Of a DNA stretch of 64,000 bases, positions 1 to 7,659 are shown one piece after another. Under the pieces are notes generated by a model that was not told the origin of the DNA, did no database searches, and saw only the letters and a list, made by a program, of their open reading frames with translations. This DNA comes from Sphingomonadaceae bacterium PASS1 (GTDB lineage Bacteria; Pseudomonadota; Alphaproteobacteria; Sphingomonadales; Sphingomonadaceae). The stretch covers positions 62,001 through 126,000 of the forward strand of contig NKIR01000003.1 in the NCBI GenBank assembly GCA_002255985.1, written 5' to 3'. A program made the translations under genes and the position numbers. Within the stretch, counting starts at the first letter, position 1. Each line of letters begins with the position of its first letter.

Positions 1-117
1 TGTTTCCTCGCGGGAGGTACAGATCGCAGTAACTTCTACGCCAGGTATGGCACGCCACGCAGGCAAATGCGCAAACGCGCCCCACCCTGCGCTGACTATG
101 CCGACGCGCTGGGTCAC
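1..117 (-). CDS. Gfo/Idh/MocA-family oxidoreductase, N-terminal fragment
   Basis: The first 39 codons of a gene that continues beyond the left edge. The translation, read from a GTG at 115-117, begins VTQRVGIVSAGWGAFAHLPA and continues into a beta-strand ending VTAICTS. This is the pattern of an NAD(P)-binding Rossmann fold at the start of Gfo/Idh/MocA sugar and cyclitol dehydrogenases, with a glycine-rich turn and the typical H-x-P-A helix. GTG is the only plausible start: the ATG two bases upstream is followed at once by a stop. The gene lies 12 bases after the stop of the lipoyl protein, on the same strand and in the same frame, so it is probably the next gene of that operon. Substrate cannot be told from the fragment. 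Confidence 0.7.
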   Translation of the reverse strand, partial: MTQRVGIVSAGWGAFAHLPAWRAIPGVEVTAICTSREET

Positions 118-129
118 ATTAATTGCCGG

Positions 130-360
130 TTACTCGATGGTGCCAATGACGGTACCAACTGCGTATGTTTCGCCCTCAATGCCGCTGATGCGCAGAATTC
201 CTGAAGCAGGCGCCTCAACTTCGTTGGCGGATTTATCCGCTTCAAGAAGATAGAGTGCTTCGCCTTCTACGACTTCTTCACCATCGGCGAAAAGCCATTC
301 GGCAATCTGACCTTCGTTCATCGAAAAGCCGATTTTTGGAAGCAGTATTTCGGTGGCCAT
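130..360 (-). CDS. Free-standing lipoyl-domain protein
   Basis: A 76-residue protein that is a single lipoyl/biotinyl carrier domain and nothing else. The lysine carrier motif reads EADKSANEVEAPASG, which matches lipoyl domains of 2-oxo acid dehydrogenase E2 subunits better than the A/V-M-K-M motif of biotin carriers. It starts MATEILLPKIGFSMNEGQI, the usual first strand of E2 lipoyl domains, so I take the ATG at 360 instead of the longer frame to 399. The catalytic acyltransferase and E3-binding domains of an E2 protein are absent. It may serve as a detached lipoyl carrier for an E1 or acyltransferase encoded beyond the left edge. The 169 bases upstream (361-529) hold no gene and could carry its promoter. 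Confidence 0.8.
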   Translation of the reverse strand: MATEILLPKIGFSMNEGQIAEWLFADGEEVVEGEALYLLEADKSANEVEAPASGILRISGIEGETYAVGTVIGTIE

Positions 361-529
361 ATTGTGATTCTTTCGCTCAATTTGTATTGAGAAAGACACC
401 TAATCCAGCAATAGCATCGGGCAATGGCATTATGTCTTTCTATCCTGCCATATCGTTGTCGCGATGGCCGTGGTTTCGTCTTTTCTAAAGAATTCTAGGG
501 TCAGGACCTAGGCCAAATCGGTCTTTTGG

Positions 530-1183
530 TTAATAGCCCCGTGTGTCGGTCCAGTTCTCAACTTCACCGGGCTTGTACGTTTTGCCGGGGATCCGACCCG
601 ACTGTGTTCTCAGGTCGAAACCAATGGCGTCCGCGCCGCCTTCGATCGGAACGCCAAAAGATGAAAGCGCCCAACTGGTCATGACATAGTGACCGATGGT
701 GAAGGTCAAATCCATCAGCTGGCGCTTATCGAGCGTCTTGCTAAGTGTAGCCCAAGTTGCATCACTGATGCAGTTTTGATCGATCAAATCATCGACCGCC
801 GACATCATTGCGGCCTCTTCCTCAATCCAGTTTCCGCCATCAGGGAAATCCCGGATCGCAGCGATTTCCGTGAGCGAAAGCCCGGCATTCATTCCGTAAC
901 CGACATGATTATGCCATTCATAGGCCGACTTTACCCGCCAGCTTATGCGCAGGATGACGATCTCCAACTGCCGCGTATTGAGGCTGTTGGCCATCAGGAA
1001 ATGCTTACCCCAATCATTGAAGACTTTGCCCAGCGGCGGATGGTTGCCCATCACCATCATGATATTGGTCTTGCTGCCTTCTTCCCACGCATTGGGTTCG
1101 CCCCAGAAAGCGAACACATCGCGCGCGTCATCGGTCCATTCCTCGCGCGGGCAATGGGGGATACGCTGTACGATCTCAGTCAT
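530..1183 (-). CDS. Carboxymuconolactone decarboxylase-like (CMD family) protein
   Basis: 217 residues of mostly helical sequence with the CMD/AhpD-fold core around residues 70-130: R-Q-L-E-I-V-I-L-R followed by EWHNHVGYG and a segment G-L-S-L-T-E-I. Family members with known roles are decarboxylases of the beta-ketoadipate pathway or peroxidatic AhpD proteins. Here the AhpD C-x-x-C pair is not present, because the equivalent segment reads SAYEWHNH, so peroxidase activity is unlikely. Proteins of this length and type are common in aromatic and terpenoid gene clusters, usually with unknown function. I use the ATG at 1183 because AAGGA lies a few bases upstream; the frame to 1237 gives an unrelated N-terminal stretch. 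It follows the phosphatase gene by 14 bases. Confidence 0.75.
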   Translation of the reverse strand: MTEIVQRIPHCPREEWTDDARDVFAFWGEPNAWEEGSKTNIMMVMGNHPPLGKVFNDWGKHFLMANSLNTRQLEIVILRISWRVKSAYEWHNHVGYGMNAGLSLTEIAAIRDFPDGGNWIEEEAAMMSAVDDLIDQNCISDATWATLSKTLDKRQLMDLTFTIGHYVMTSWALSSFGVPIEGGADAIGFDLRTQSGRIPGKTYKPGEVENWTDTRGY

Positions 1184-1197
1184 GTTCGGTCCTTGAA

Positions 1198-1983
1198 TTA
1201 ACGGGTTAGCTTCAGCGCGGCATTTTCCGCAGAGCATTCGGGTTTGACGCGTTTCAACGCCTCCGCCTTGGCAGATGCAAGATCTGCTACGAAGGCAGGA
1301 TCGGACAGCAAAGCGTTGAATACCGAATTAGCGACTACGCCGCCGGCCTCGACATCGCTCTTGAAATGGACATTACATACGCGGCGGCTGTCGGCAAATG
1401 CCGCGCCACGTGCGAGCAGCTTACCACGTCGATTGGGAACGATTTCAGCCAGTACCATAGCCCAGCCATACCCAATTGCCGAATGCCCCGACGGGTAAGA
1501 TCCATCGTTGCGCAAAATGTTTTCATAATCGGGTGTGCAGATAGGCTTGCCATTTCCCGCAAAAGGCCGCGGGCGTTTATATTTATTTTTCACCGGATAG
1601 GTCGACATTCCAAAGTCAGAGCCAACCTTGCGCATAATCGCATCGATCTTCGGTGTTTCGGCAGGCCCAATCACAAAACCGGCGGCGCAGGAGAAGCTGG
1701 CTGTCGCTTTTGGTGTAAACAGGTCGGCATCCGAAATCGCAAGCTGCCAGCGCGGGGTACCTTGGAGCGCAAGTGCCTTCACCTCGCCGGCATGGTCACG
1801 CGTTAGCGCTTTCGATCCGTCGGCGGGTGGCGGGCCAATCAGCAAAAGTGCATCGGGCATCGCTGGCGGTTTTAGATATCCCGTACCGAGCCGAGATTGC
1901 GCCACAGGCTTTGCAGGCTCGTTGGCGGCTGCCCCATTAGCAAGCAACAGTGCCGCTGCGAGAAACCTAAGTTTTGGCATCAT
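1198..1983 (-). CDS. Secreted class A (PAP2-type) acid phosphatase
   Basis: 261 residues with a signal peptide (residues 1-20, hydrophobic core LRFLAAALLLANGAAA, then NEP). The three phosphatase motifs of the PAP2 superfamily are intact: K-x6-R-P at residues 132-140, P-S-G-H at 164-167 and S-R-x5-H-x3-D at 199-210. These residues bind phosphate and supply the nucleophilic and acid histidines in vanadium-haloperoxidase-fold enzymes. The cysteine-containing insert and the length fit class A non-specific acid phosphatases (PhoN type), which act in the periplasm on phosphomonoesters. It lies 12 bases after the MFS gene and 14 before the CMD-like gene in the same minus-strand run. A dedicated diphosphate or phosphate substrate of that pathway is possible but unproven. 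Confidence 0.88.
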   Translation of the reverse strand: MMPKLRFLAAALLLANGAAANEPAKPVAQSRLGTGYLKPPAMPDALLLIGPPPADGSKALTRDHAGEVKALALQGTPRWQLAISDADLFTPKATASFSCAAGFVIGPAETPKIDAIMRKVGSDFGMSTYPVKNKYKRPRPFAGNGKPICTPDYENILRNDGSYPSGHSAIGYGWAMVLAEIVPNRRGKLLARGAAFADSRRVCNVHFKSDVEAGGVVANSVFNALLSDPAFVADLASAKAEALKRVKPECSAENAALKLTR

Positions 1984-1995
1984 CTAGCTCTCCGA

Positions 1996-3324
1996 TCAAT
2001 GCATAGCAGCGGGTCGTGTGCCGCCATCCCCCGCGCTCGTTATACCGACCTTCGCAAAATCAGCGACTACATGTTTACTGGCTATCCACGACAGGATGGT
2101 GCTGGGTATGCAGACCAGAAGCACCGCCTGCATCGCCATCCGCAAAGATTCTTCACCGAATTCGGGGCGCAGCAGATCGCTGAGCCAGCCCACGAATACA
2201 GGCACGGCTCCCAACCCAATAACATTTATTGCAACCATCAGCATCGCAACAGCAGTCGATCGCGACTGCGCAGGGGGAAGCCCTGCAACAACCGCAAGCA
2301 GCGGGGCCGCCGACATGCCACCGATCATCAGATTGAGACCGAACAGCGGTAGCGCCCATTCCTTCGGTCCATTCAACGCGACCACAGCGATAAGCGTTGC
2401 CAGCAATCCGCTGATGAGCATGATCGAGACATACCAGCGCAGGCTGCGCCGTCCCAAGCTGTCGGCAAGCGGTCCGCCCAACGTATGCCCCACAGCGGAC
2501 CCGATCATCAGAAATAGCCCGAGTTGCGGACCAACTTCGCGCGCGGGCATGCCGTGCGTTCGCTCCATAAAGGCAGGTGCCCAACCAATCAAACCGAGCG
2601 TCAACAACGCGTTAAGACCGGCGGCAAAAATCAACGGCGGAAAGGTTGGGATCGACCAGATCTGCTTCACTGTCGCCCAGAATGGCAACAAAGCAGGCGG
2701 TTGCCGGTGGTGCCCGTCGGCCAACCCCAGCGGCACATCGCGCAGCGTAAAATAGACGATAGGGGCCAGAATGAATCCCGGGATAGCGCCAAAAATCAAT
2801 GCCTGTTGCCAGCCATATTCGGCCGCTGCCCAGCCGCCAAAGCTGGGGCCGATAAACTGACCTGCAGAGGCCCCGAGAAGAAAGATAGCGAGTGCAGTCG
2901 CACGCTGGCTGACGGGGAAAAGATCCGCGATCCAGCTTTGTGACGGCGGCGTGAACGCGCCTTCGCCAAGACCGATGCCCGCGCGCCCCAATATCAGCAT
3001 CCCGACACTCTGTGCTTTTCCGCAAATCAGCATAGCCACACTCCATACGGCAGCGGCAATCGCGACCATTTTGCGTTTGGACCAGCGGTCAGCCACACGA
3101 GACAGCGGGATCACGGCAAGGATGTAGACCAGCGCAATCGCCAGATCCTTTACCAATGCAATCTGGGTGTCGCTTAAGTCCAGATCCCTGCGGATAGGTT
3201 CGACCAGCACCACCATCATATAGCGTTCGGCAACGACCGACGCCGACACCAATGTCATGATCAGCAGGAACCAGCTGCGGTATGCCATACTCGGCAGTTC
3301 CATCGTCTTGTCATGTTGGCTCAT
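1996..3324 (-). CDS. MFS transporter
   Basis: 442 residues with about twelve hydrophobic segments in two halves of six. The loop after helix 2 contains the MFS motif A, S-R-V-A-D-R-W-S-K-R-K, and a second copy-like loop G-G-P-L-A-D-S-L-G-R-R-S follows helix 8. The helix 4-5 region has G-L-G-E-G-A-F-T-P-P, as in the spinster/aromatic-acid transporter branch that is frequent in sphingomonad catabolic clusters. It is probably an inner-membrane importer of an organic acid for the surrounding pathway. It lies between the SDR and the phosphatase with gaps of 22 and 12 bases, so co-transcription is likely. Substrate unknown. Confidence 0.85.
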   Translation of the reverse strand: MSQHDKTMELPSMAYRSWFLLIMTLVSASVVAERYMMVVLVEPIRRDLDLSDTQIALVKDLAIALVYILAVIPLSRVADRWSKRKMVAIAAAVWSVAMLICGKAQSVGMLILGRAGIGLGEGAFTPPSQSWIADLFPVSQRATALAIFLLGASAGQFIGPSFGGWAAAEYGWQQALIFGAIPGFILAPIVYFTLRDVPLGLADGHHRQPPALLPFWATVKQIWSIPTFPPLIFAAGLNALLTLGLIGWAPAFMERTHGMPAREVGPQLGLFLMIGSAVGHTLGGPLADSLGRRSLRWYVSIMLISGLLATLIAVVALNGPKEWALPLFGLNLMIGGMSAAPLLAVVAGLPPAQSRSTAVAMLMVAINVIGLGAVPVFVGWLSDLLRPEFGEESLRMAMQAVLLVCIPSTILSWIASKHVVADFAKVGITSAGDGGTRPAAMH

Positions 3325-3346
3325 ATATCAGGTCCTCAATTGCCCA

Positions 3347-4102
3347 TCACATGGGGGCAGTGTCTGTCGTGGGGCGTATCAGAATTTGTGACACATTGGC
3401 GCGCCTAGGCAGTGATACGATGAAGAGTATCGCTTCTGCGATGTCGCTCGCCTGCATCGCGCCGTCCTTCGAAACATGCGATTGTATCATTTCCGACCAT
3501 TTCGGGTCGGATATGCTGGATGCGATTTCGGTTTCGGTTGCACCGGGTTCAACAACCGAAACACGGATATTGTCTCCGCCCAACTCCTGCCGGATCGATT
3601 CGGTAAAGCCGTTCACGCCATGTTTGCTGGTAGCGTAGGACGCGAATAGCCCAGCGGCGCGGCGACCTGCGGTGGAACTGATATTGATGATATCGCCCCC
3701 ACCTGCTGCCTTTAGCTGCGGTATCGCGGCCTTACAGGTGTAGATTGTACCCCATAGATTGATGTCGATAACCTTGCGCCAGCCATCAAGATCAAGCGAC
3801 TGGATGCCGCCAGCTTCGTTCACACCGGCCGAGTTGATAACGATATCGATCCGCCCAAGCGCGGATACGGTCTGCTCAACTGCGGCAAAAGCATCTAACT
3901 CTTTGCTAACGTCCGACTGGATTGCCAGCGCCTTGCCCCCGGCGGCTTCGATTGCGGCAACCACTGCATCAAGCCGTTCTTTGCGCCTGCCGGTAATGGC
4001 CACCTGCGCGCCAGCCGCTGCCAACGCTATCGCGGCCGCTTCGCCAATACCCGTCCCGCCACCGGTAACGAGCGCCACTTTGCCCATAACAGTTGCCATC
4101 AT
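3347..4102 (-). CDS. Short-chain dehydrogenase/reductase
   Basis: 251 residues, classical SDR. The cofactor motif T-G-G-G-T-G-I-G is near the N-terminus after GKVALV, N-S-A-G is near residue 90, and the catalytic serine and Y-A-T-S-K follow (around residues 140-160). The segment G-R-R-K-E-R after strand 2 is basic and suggests NADP(H). I prefer the ATG at 4102 because GGAG at 4108-4111 lies five bases upstream; an ATG at 4120 has a poorer site. The gap of about 100 bases to the luxC-like gene is the largest in this minus-strand run. It may oxidise or reduce a hydroxyl or ketone linked to the neighbouring aldehyde-forming enzymes; the substrate is not identifiable. Confidence 0.85.
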   Translation of the reverse strand: MMATVMGKVALVTGGGTGIGEAAAIALAAAGAQVAITGRRKERLDAVVAAIEAAGGKALAIQSDVSKELDAFAAVEQTVSALGRIDIVINSAGVNEAGGIQSLDLDGWRKVIDINLWGTIYTCKAAIPQLKAAGGGDIINISSTAGRRAAGLFASYATSKHGVNGFTESIRQELGGDNIRVSVVEPGATETEIASSISDPKWSEMIQSHVSKDGAMQASDIAEAILFIVSLPRRANVSQILIRPTTDTAPM

Positions 4103-4205
4103 CTGAACTCCGTTTGACATTCGCCTACCAAAGCGTCGGCTTTGGACAGGAACAGCACGAACGGTGTTCGCGGGTCAAATCCTCCGGCCCGTTATCGCCC
4201 CGGCG

Positions 4206-5603
4206 TCACGCCACGCCGTCCTCGTGCACCATCCAATGAACGAAGCGATGTAGCGGGTACATTGCGTCGTGCGGATTACCGATCGTCGCCGGCCCAGCCT
4301 CGCCGAGATGCACAACACGCTGTGCCCCACCGGCGGCAAGCCGATCGCGATAAGCGGGCATCCGTTCAAATGGATAGAAACCCACCGTCTGCGTTGCGAC
4401 ATTCACCCATTTGACTGCATGGTCCAGACTATCGACACGCACGACATTTGCAGTCTTGTTGATCGGATGAAAATCCACAGGTTCTTCGGAACGGATAACC
4501 AGACCCTTGCCGTCCGTTTTGCCCCAGACACCATATTCATCGTCCATCATCATCAACGATTCGATCTCTTCTTTCATATCCATAGCCATCGGGCGAACAT
4601 CTCCGGATTCCTCGGCGCGCCGGGCTATGTGTTTATGAAGTGCGGCGCAGAAGCGGTCGACTTGGGCCTGCGTCCCTTCGACGAACTGGAAGCGGCTGGC
4701 GACACAGGCTTCCTGATTCAACGTCATGACGTCCATCGACGTTAGGTCGGCGACTAAGTCGAGTATCACATCGTCAGCCAAAGCTTCACGACCAACCATT
4801 GAGATCGAGGTTTTTGGGTCAAAGCTTACCAACTGAAACCCGGGCCCGATATATTTGGCCACATTGTTGATCGCATCACCGCCGCCCCAAGCGACAATCT
4901 TGTCGAAAAATTGCGGCCGATAAAGCACGCGTTCAACCGCATCGTCGCCGCCACGCCAATAGGCTGCAGACATCGAACGAACGATCGGGTGGCCCGGATC
5001 GATTTCCGCCATGATCCGCAGGATCGCGACCATAGTGAAAGGGTCAGAGGACGACATTTTGAAAAGATTTATGGCTTTGACCATCGCGCCCTGCGCAATC
5101 GATTTGACGGCAACGCCGGGGGAGTTTCCGGGCAACACATGGATCAGCCTTGGCGCAAAAGCACGGACGAAGCTTTTGCGACCGGTGAAATCAGCCTTAG
5201 GCACCCACGCATCAAGCACGCGTGGGTCTGAAAAGTTCTGTTCAACCTCGGCCATCAGCCTGCGTCGATCAAGATAAGCGGCAGCATGCATTGCTTGTGC
5301 CCCGACGACCTCTCGCGGAAGGACATGCGTCGAGCACATTCGGTCAATGCACTCAGCCATGAATTCATTTTTGGGATCACGGATCTTCTCCCCGGTCAAA
5401 ATCAGGAAGTCGATAATCTCTGACAGTGGCACGTTCAGCAAGGGTGGCACTTCGGTACGCGGCGCCACCAAACGATCGAAAGGAATGGAGGGTGTCGCGA
5501 AACTCACCCCCAAATCGCGGGACCGTTGAATGACATCATTGCTCTCCATCAATTCACCGCACACAAAAAATGGAGCAGAGACGATATTGTCCAAATTGGC
5601 CAT
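4206..5603 (-). CDS. luxC: LuxC-like acyl-CoA/acyl-protein reductase
   Basis: 465 residues. An aldehyde-dehydrogenase-fold reductase of the LuxC family, which reduces an acyl thioester to the aldehyde with NADPH. Seen: the catalytic cysteine C300 in N-Q-E-A-C-V-A-S, the H-V-L-P-G-N-S-P-G loop at 155-163 that is diagnostic of LuxC, and V-A-W-G-G-G-D-A in the nucleotide-binding region. Length matches LuxC of luminous bacteria (about 480). Its start codon overlaps the stop of the LuxE-like gene by one base (TAATG), so the two are translationally coupled. In luminous bacteria LuxC, LuxE and LuxD make the fatty aldehyde for luciferase; there is no luxA, luxB or luxD here. The likely role is reduction of an organic acid, as acyl thioester, to an aldehyde. 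Confidence 0.85.
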   Translation of the reverse strand: MANLDNIVSAPFFVCGELMESNDVIQRSRDLGVSFATPSIPFDRLVAPRTEVPPLLNVPLSEIIDFLILTGEKIRDPKNEFMAECIDRMCSTHVLPREVVGAQAMHAAAYLDRRRLMAEVEQNFSDPRVLDAWVPKADFTGRKSFVRAFAPRLIHVLPGNSPGVAVKSIAQGAMVKAINLFKMSSSDPFTMVAILRIMAEIDPGHPIVRSMSAAYWRGGDDAVERVLYRPQFFDKIVAWGGGDAINNVAKYIGPGFQLVSFDPKTSISMVGREALADDVILDLVADLTSMDVMTLNQEACVASRFQFVEGTQAQVDRFCAALHKHIARRAEESGDVRPMAMDMKEEIESLMMMDDEYGVWGKTDGKGLVIRSEEPVDFHPINKTANVVRVDSLDHAVKWVNVATQTVGFYPFERMPAYRDRLAAGGAQRVVHLGEAGPATIGNPHDAMYPLHRFVHWMVHEDGVA

Positions 5604-6952
5604 TATGAAAGACCCCGCACATAGGCGTCGACTGTGCCGGCACAGCCAATCTTGTCGTCACCTTTTATATCAGCATAACGGACAATATTGTCCCGCACTG
5701 ACGGTCCCTTGTTCCCGCAAGCGCATGGACCAAAATCAATACTGATCTTGTCGCCGGTAATCACGCCACCCCAGCGACCATCCAATGAGAGATCAAAGAA
5801 AGCGGCGCGTCCCTCGACTTCGCCCTCGCTTACGGGAAGCAGCTGATCGCCTTCCTCATTGAGCAAAAATGGCACGATCCAAGGCGGTATATGATAGCGC
5901 CCCCCTGCCCGGCATTTGGGCATTCCGCTATTCAGTTCTTGCATGGAATAATTTTGGAATGTCCGGTCGGCAGGAATGTTGAAAGTGTCATGAACATATT
6001 GCTGATAATCGTCAGGCAACAGCGCCCGTTTCAGCCCACCGCCGACATAGATGCAGTTATCAGGGTGAAAATCTTTGGCATCATAGCCTTTCTCCCGCAC
6101 ATATTTGGCAACCGCATAAAGCCCTGACCACAGCCCTGCGACCATCAGTTTCTTGTCACGATTGGCAATGATTTCATCGGCAGTTTTTTCAATTGCGCTA
6201 TCCAAAATTGCCTGCCGTTCTGTGGAGACACTTTCAAAATTAGCCAGTTCCTGAGGCAGCGCAGTGCCGTCGGCAATTTTCTTGCGCATCACAACCATCT
6301 TGGTCAACGCCCCCACAGTAATCGGTGGAACCGGGTAAACCCAGCGCGGCCAATCGGGGTTGGCAAAGGCCGAATATTGCGCCTCGGATATGATGACATT
6401 TTTGGGGACCGTCGCAACAGGTGCGCAGCCAATCAGCTTGCGATCTTGCCTTGGTTCAACCCCTGAACCCCAAGCAAAAACGTTGACGGTATCGACACGC
6501 GACCACGCCATGTCTTTCTCCGACGCAATCAGCATCGCCGATTTTCCGGTGGTGCCGCTGGAGCAGCTTATAAAATGCCCTTTGGCCTGTAATTGATCGA
6601 TCCAGTCGTCGATATCGTTGATGCGCGCGGCATCAATCGCAGGAATCGAGTGCGGCGAAATCGTGCCAAGCCATTTGCTCAACCGATCCCATTTCTCTTC
6701 AACCAAAAAACTCTCTGGGTAGCTCTTATACGCCGTATGCGGAAAAAGCAGCGGGACCATGTCATTAAGGGACAGGATCTGCGTAATCCCCGCCTCGTTC
6801 GCCCGGTGCGCGAGCAGCTTGATCGCATCTTTCCGCTCAACGAACCGTTCGTTCAATGCTGCAATCTGATCCGCGCGTAAATCTTTCCAAGGGATATCAA
6901 ACCGCGATGGATCGTTTTGATAAGCCAGTAATTTTTCGGTCGCATCGCCCAT
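5603..6952 (-). CDS. luxE: LuxE-like acyl-protein synthetase / acyl-activating enzyme
   Basis: 449 residues, LuxE family of adenylate-forming enzymes. The ATP-loop motif S-S-G-T-T-G-K is at about residues 131-137, and a C-terminal C-A-C-G-N-K-G-P-S-V is at about 410-419, resembling the cysteine-rich G-P-S segment of LuxE/PaaK-type ligases. In the lux system LuxE activates a fatty acid as acyl-AMP, loads it on its own C-terminal cysteine and passes it to LuxC. Coupling to the luxC-like gene by a TAATG overlap supports the same two-enzyme job. I use the ATG at 6952, preceded by GGAAGAGGAAAAG on the coding strand; the longer frame to 7021 would overlap the divergent TetR gene. Chain length or class of the acid is unknown. 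Confidence 0.82.
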   Translation of the reverse strand: MGDATEKLLAYQNDPSRFDIPWKDLRADQIAALNERFVERKDAIKLLAHRANEAGITQILSLNDMVPLLFPHTAYKSYPESFLVEEKWDRLSKWLGTISPHSIPAIDAARINDIDDWIDQLQAKGHFISCSSGTTGKSAMLIASEKDMAWSRVDTVNVFAWGSGVEPRQDRKLIGCAPVATVPKNVIISEAQYSAFANPDWPRWVYPVPPITVGALTKMVVMRKKIADGTALPQELANFESVSTERQAILDSAIEKTADEIIANRDKKLMVAGLWSGLYAVAKYVREKGYDAKDFHPDNCIYVGGGLKRALLPDDYQQYVHDTFNIPADRTFQNYSMQELNSGMPKCRAGGRYHIPPWIVPFLLNEEGDQLLPVSEGEVEGRAAFFDLSLDGRWGGVITGDKISIDFGPCACGNKGPSVRDNIVRYADIKGDDKIGCAGTVDAYVRGLS

Positions 6953-6996
6953 CAGCCACTTTTCCTCTTCCAGAATCGATAATGACACCTTATGCG

Positions 6997-7009
6997 TTTC
7001 ATTATGAAA
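6997..7009. promoter_or_regulatory. Palindrome over the tetR start codon
   Basis: TTTCATTATGAAA is a perfect inverted repeat (six-base arms around a single T) located between the divergent luxE-like and tetR genes; it includes the ATG at 7004. Placement suggests an operator through which the TetR protein represses itself and the luxE-luxC side. No other evidence. Confidence 0.35.
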
Positions 7010-7645
7010 AGTCGAGTCCATCCATCAACAGCTGGCCGTCCGACGCGCGCGCAGGCCGAGGCACGTCACGCCCAGATGCTGGATACCTCACTCAGCCTGT
7101 TTCTTGATAAAGGCTTTGAGCAGACAACGATTGACCTGATCGCCGCGTCGGTGGGCATGACAAAGCGCACCATCTATGCAAAATATGAAGACAAAGCCGC
7201 CCTTTTCCGCGCTGCCGTCGAACGCGCCATCGACCGTTATATTGTCCCCATCGAAACGGTTCGCGCCAGTGAAGGCGACGATCTGGAAGAAACATTGATC
7301 CGCGTTGCCCATATCCGCATCGCCAATTTGATGACGCCAGAAGGATTAAGATTGCAGCGTGTCTTGAACGCAGAATCCTATCGTTTTCCAGAAATATTTG
7401 AGATGTTTTCCGTGCGCGCTGCACAGCCAACGATAGCCTATCTCGCAGAACTGCTGCGCCGCCGTGCGGGTGCAGGATCGATTGCGGCCACCGAGCCAGA
7501 GCGCGCGGCAATCGCGTTCATGGGGATGGTGGTCGGACCGCCCGCACGGAGCATTGTGGCGGGTAGCGCCATCGCCCCTGCGGAATTGGACGCGCGCATC
7601 TGTTTTTCGGTGCGGCTATTTCTCGATGGGGTATTGCCTCGATGA
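7004..7645 (+). CDS. TetR-family transcriptional regulator
   Basis: About 213 residues. The N-terminal helix-turn-helix is clear: F-L-D-K-G-F-E-Q-T-T-I-D-L-I-A followed by V-G-M-T-K-R-T-I-Y-A-K-Y-E-D-K at about residues 30-65. The C-terminal part resembles the AefR-like branch with a ligand pocket. It is transcribed away from the luxE-luxC run and overlaps the following MFS gene region by ATGA, so it probably controls both sides. ATG 7004 sits inside a perfect palindrome; an ATG four codons upstream (6992) is possible. Neither start has a convincing Shine-Dalgarno sequence. Confidence 0.85.
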   Translation: MKSRVHPSTAGRPTRAQAEARHAQMLDTSLSLFLDKGFEQTTIDLIAASVGMTKRTIYAKYEDKAALFRAAVERAIDRYIVPIETVRASEGDDLEETLIRVAHIRIANLMTPEGLRLQRVLNAESYRFPEIFEMFSVRAAQPTIAYLAELLRRRAGAGSIAATEPERAAIAFMGMVVGPPARSIVAGSAIAPAELDARICFSVRLFLDGVLPR

Positions 7646-7653
7646 AGGGGAGG
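7645..7653 (+). promoter_or_regulatory. Ribosome binding site that sets the MFS start
   Basis: AAGGGGAGG begins at the last base of the TetR stop codon and lies six bases before the ATG at 7660. It favours that ATG over the one at 7642 that overlaps the TetR stop as ATGA. Confidence 0.6.
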
Positions 7654-7659
7654 CACAGC

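Noticed and set aside
495-511. Hairpin CTAGG-7-CCTAG after the CMD-like gene
   Set aside because: Five AT-containing base pairs with a seven-base loop and no clear T-tract are too weak to call a terminator.
4206-6952. A bioluminescence (lux) operon
   Set aside because: Only luxC- and luxE-like genes are present; no luciferase, luxD or luxG gene exists in the window, so light production is not supported.
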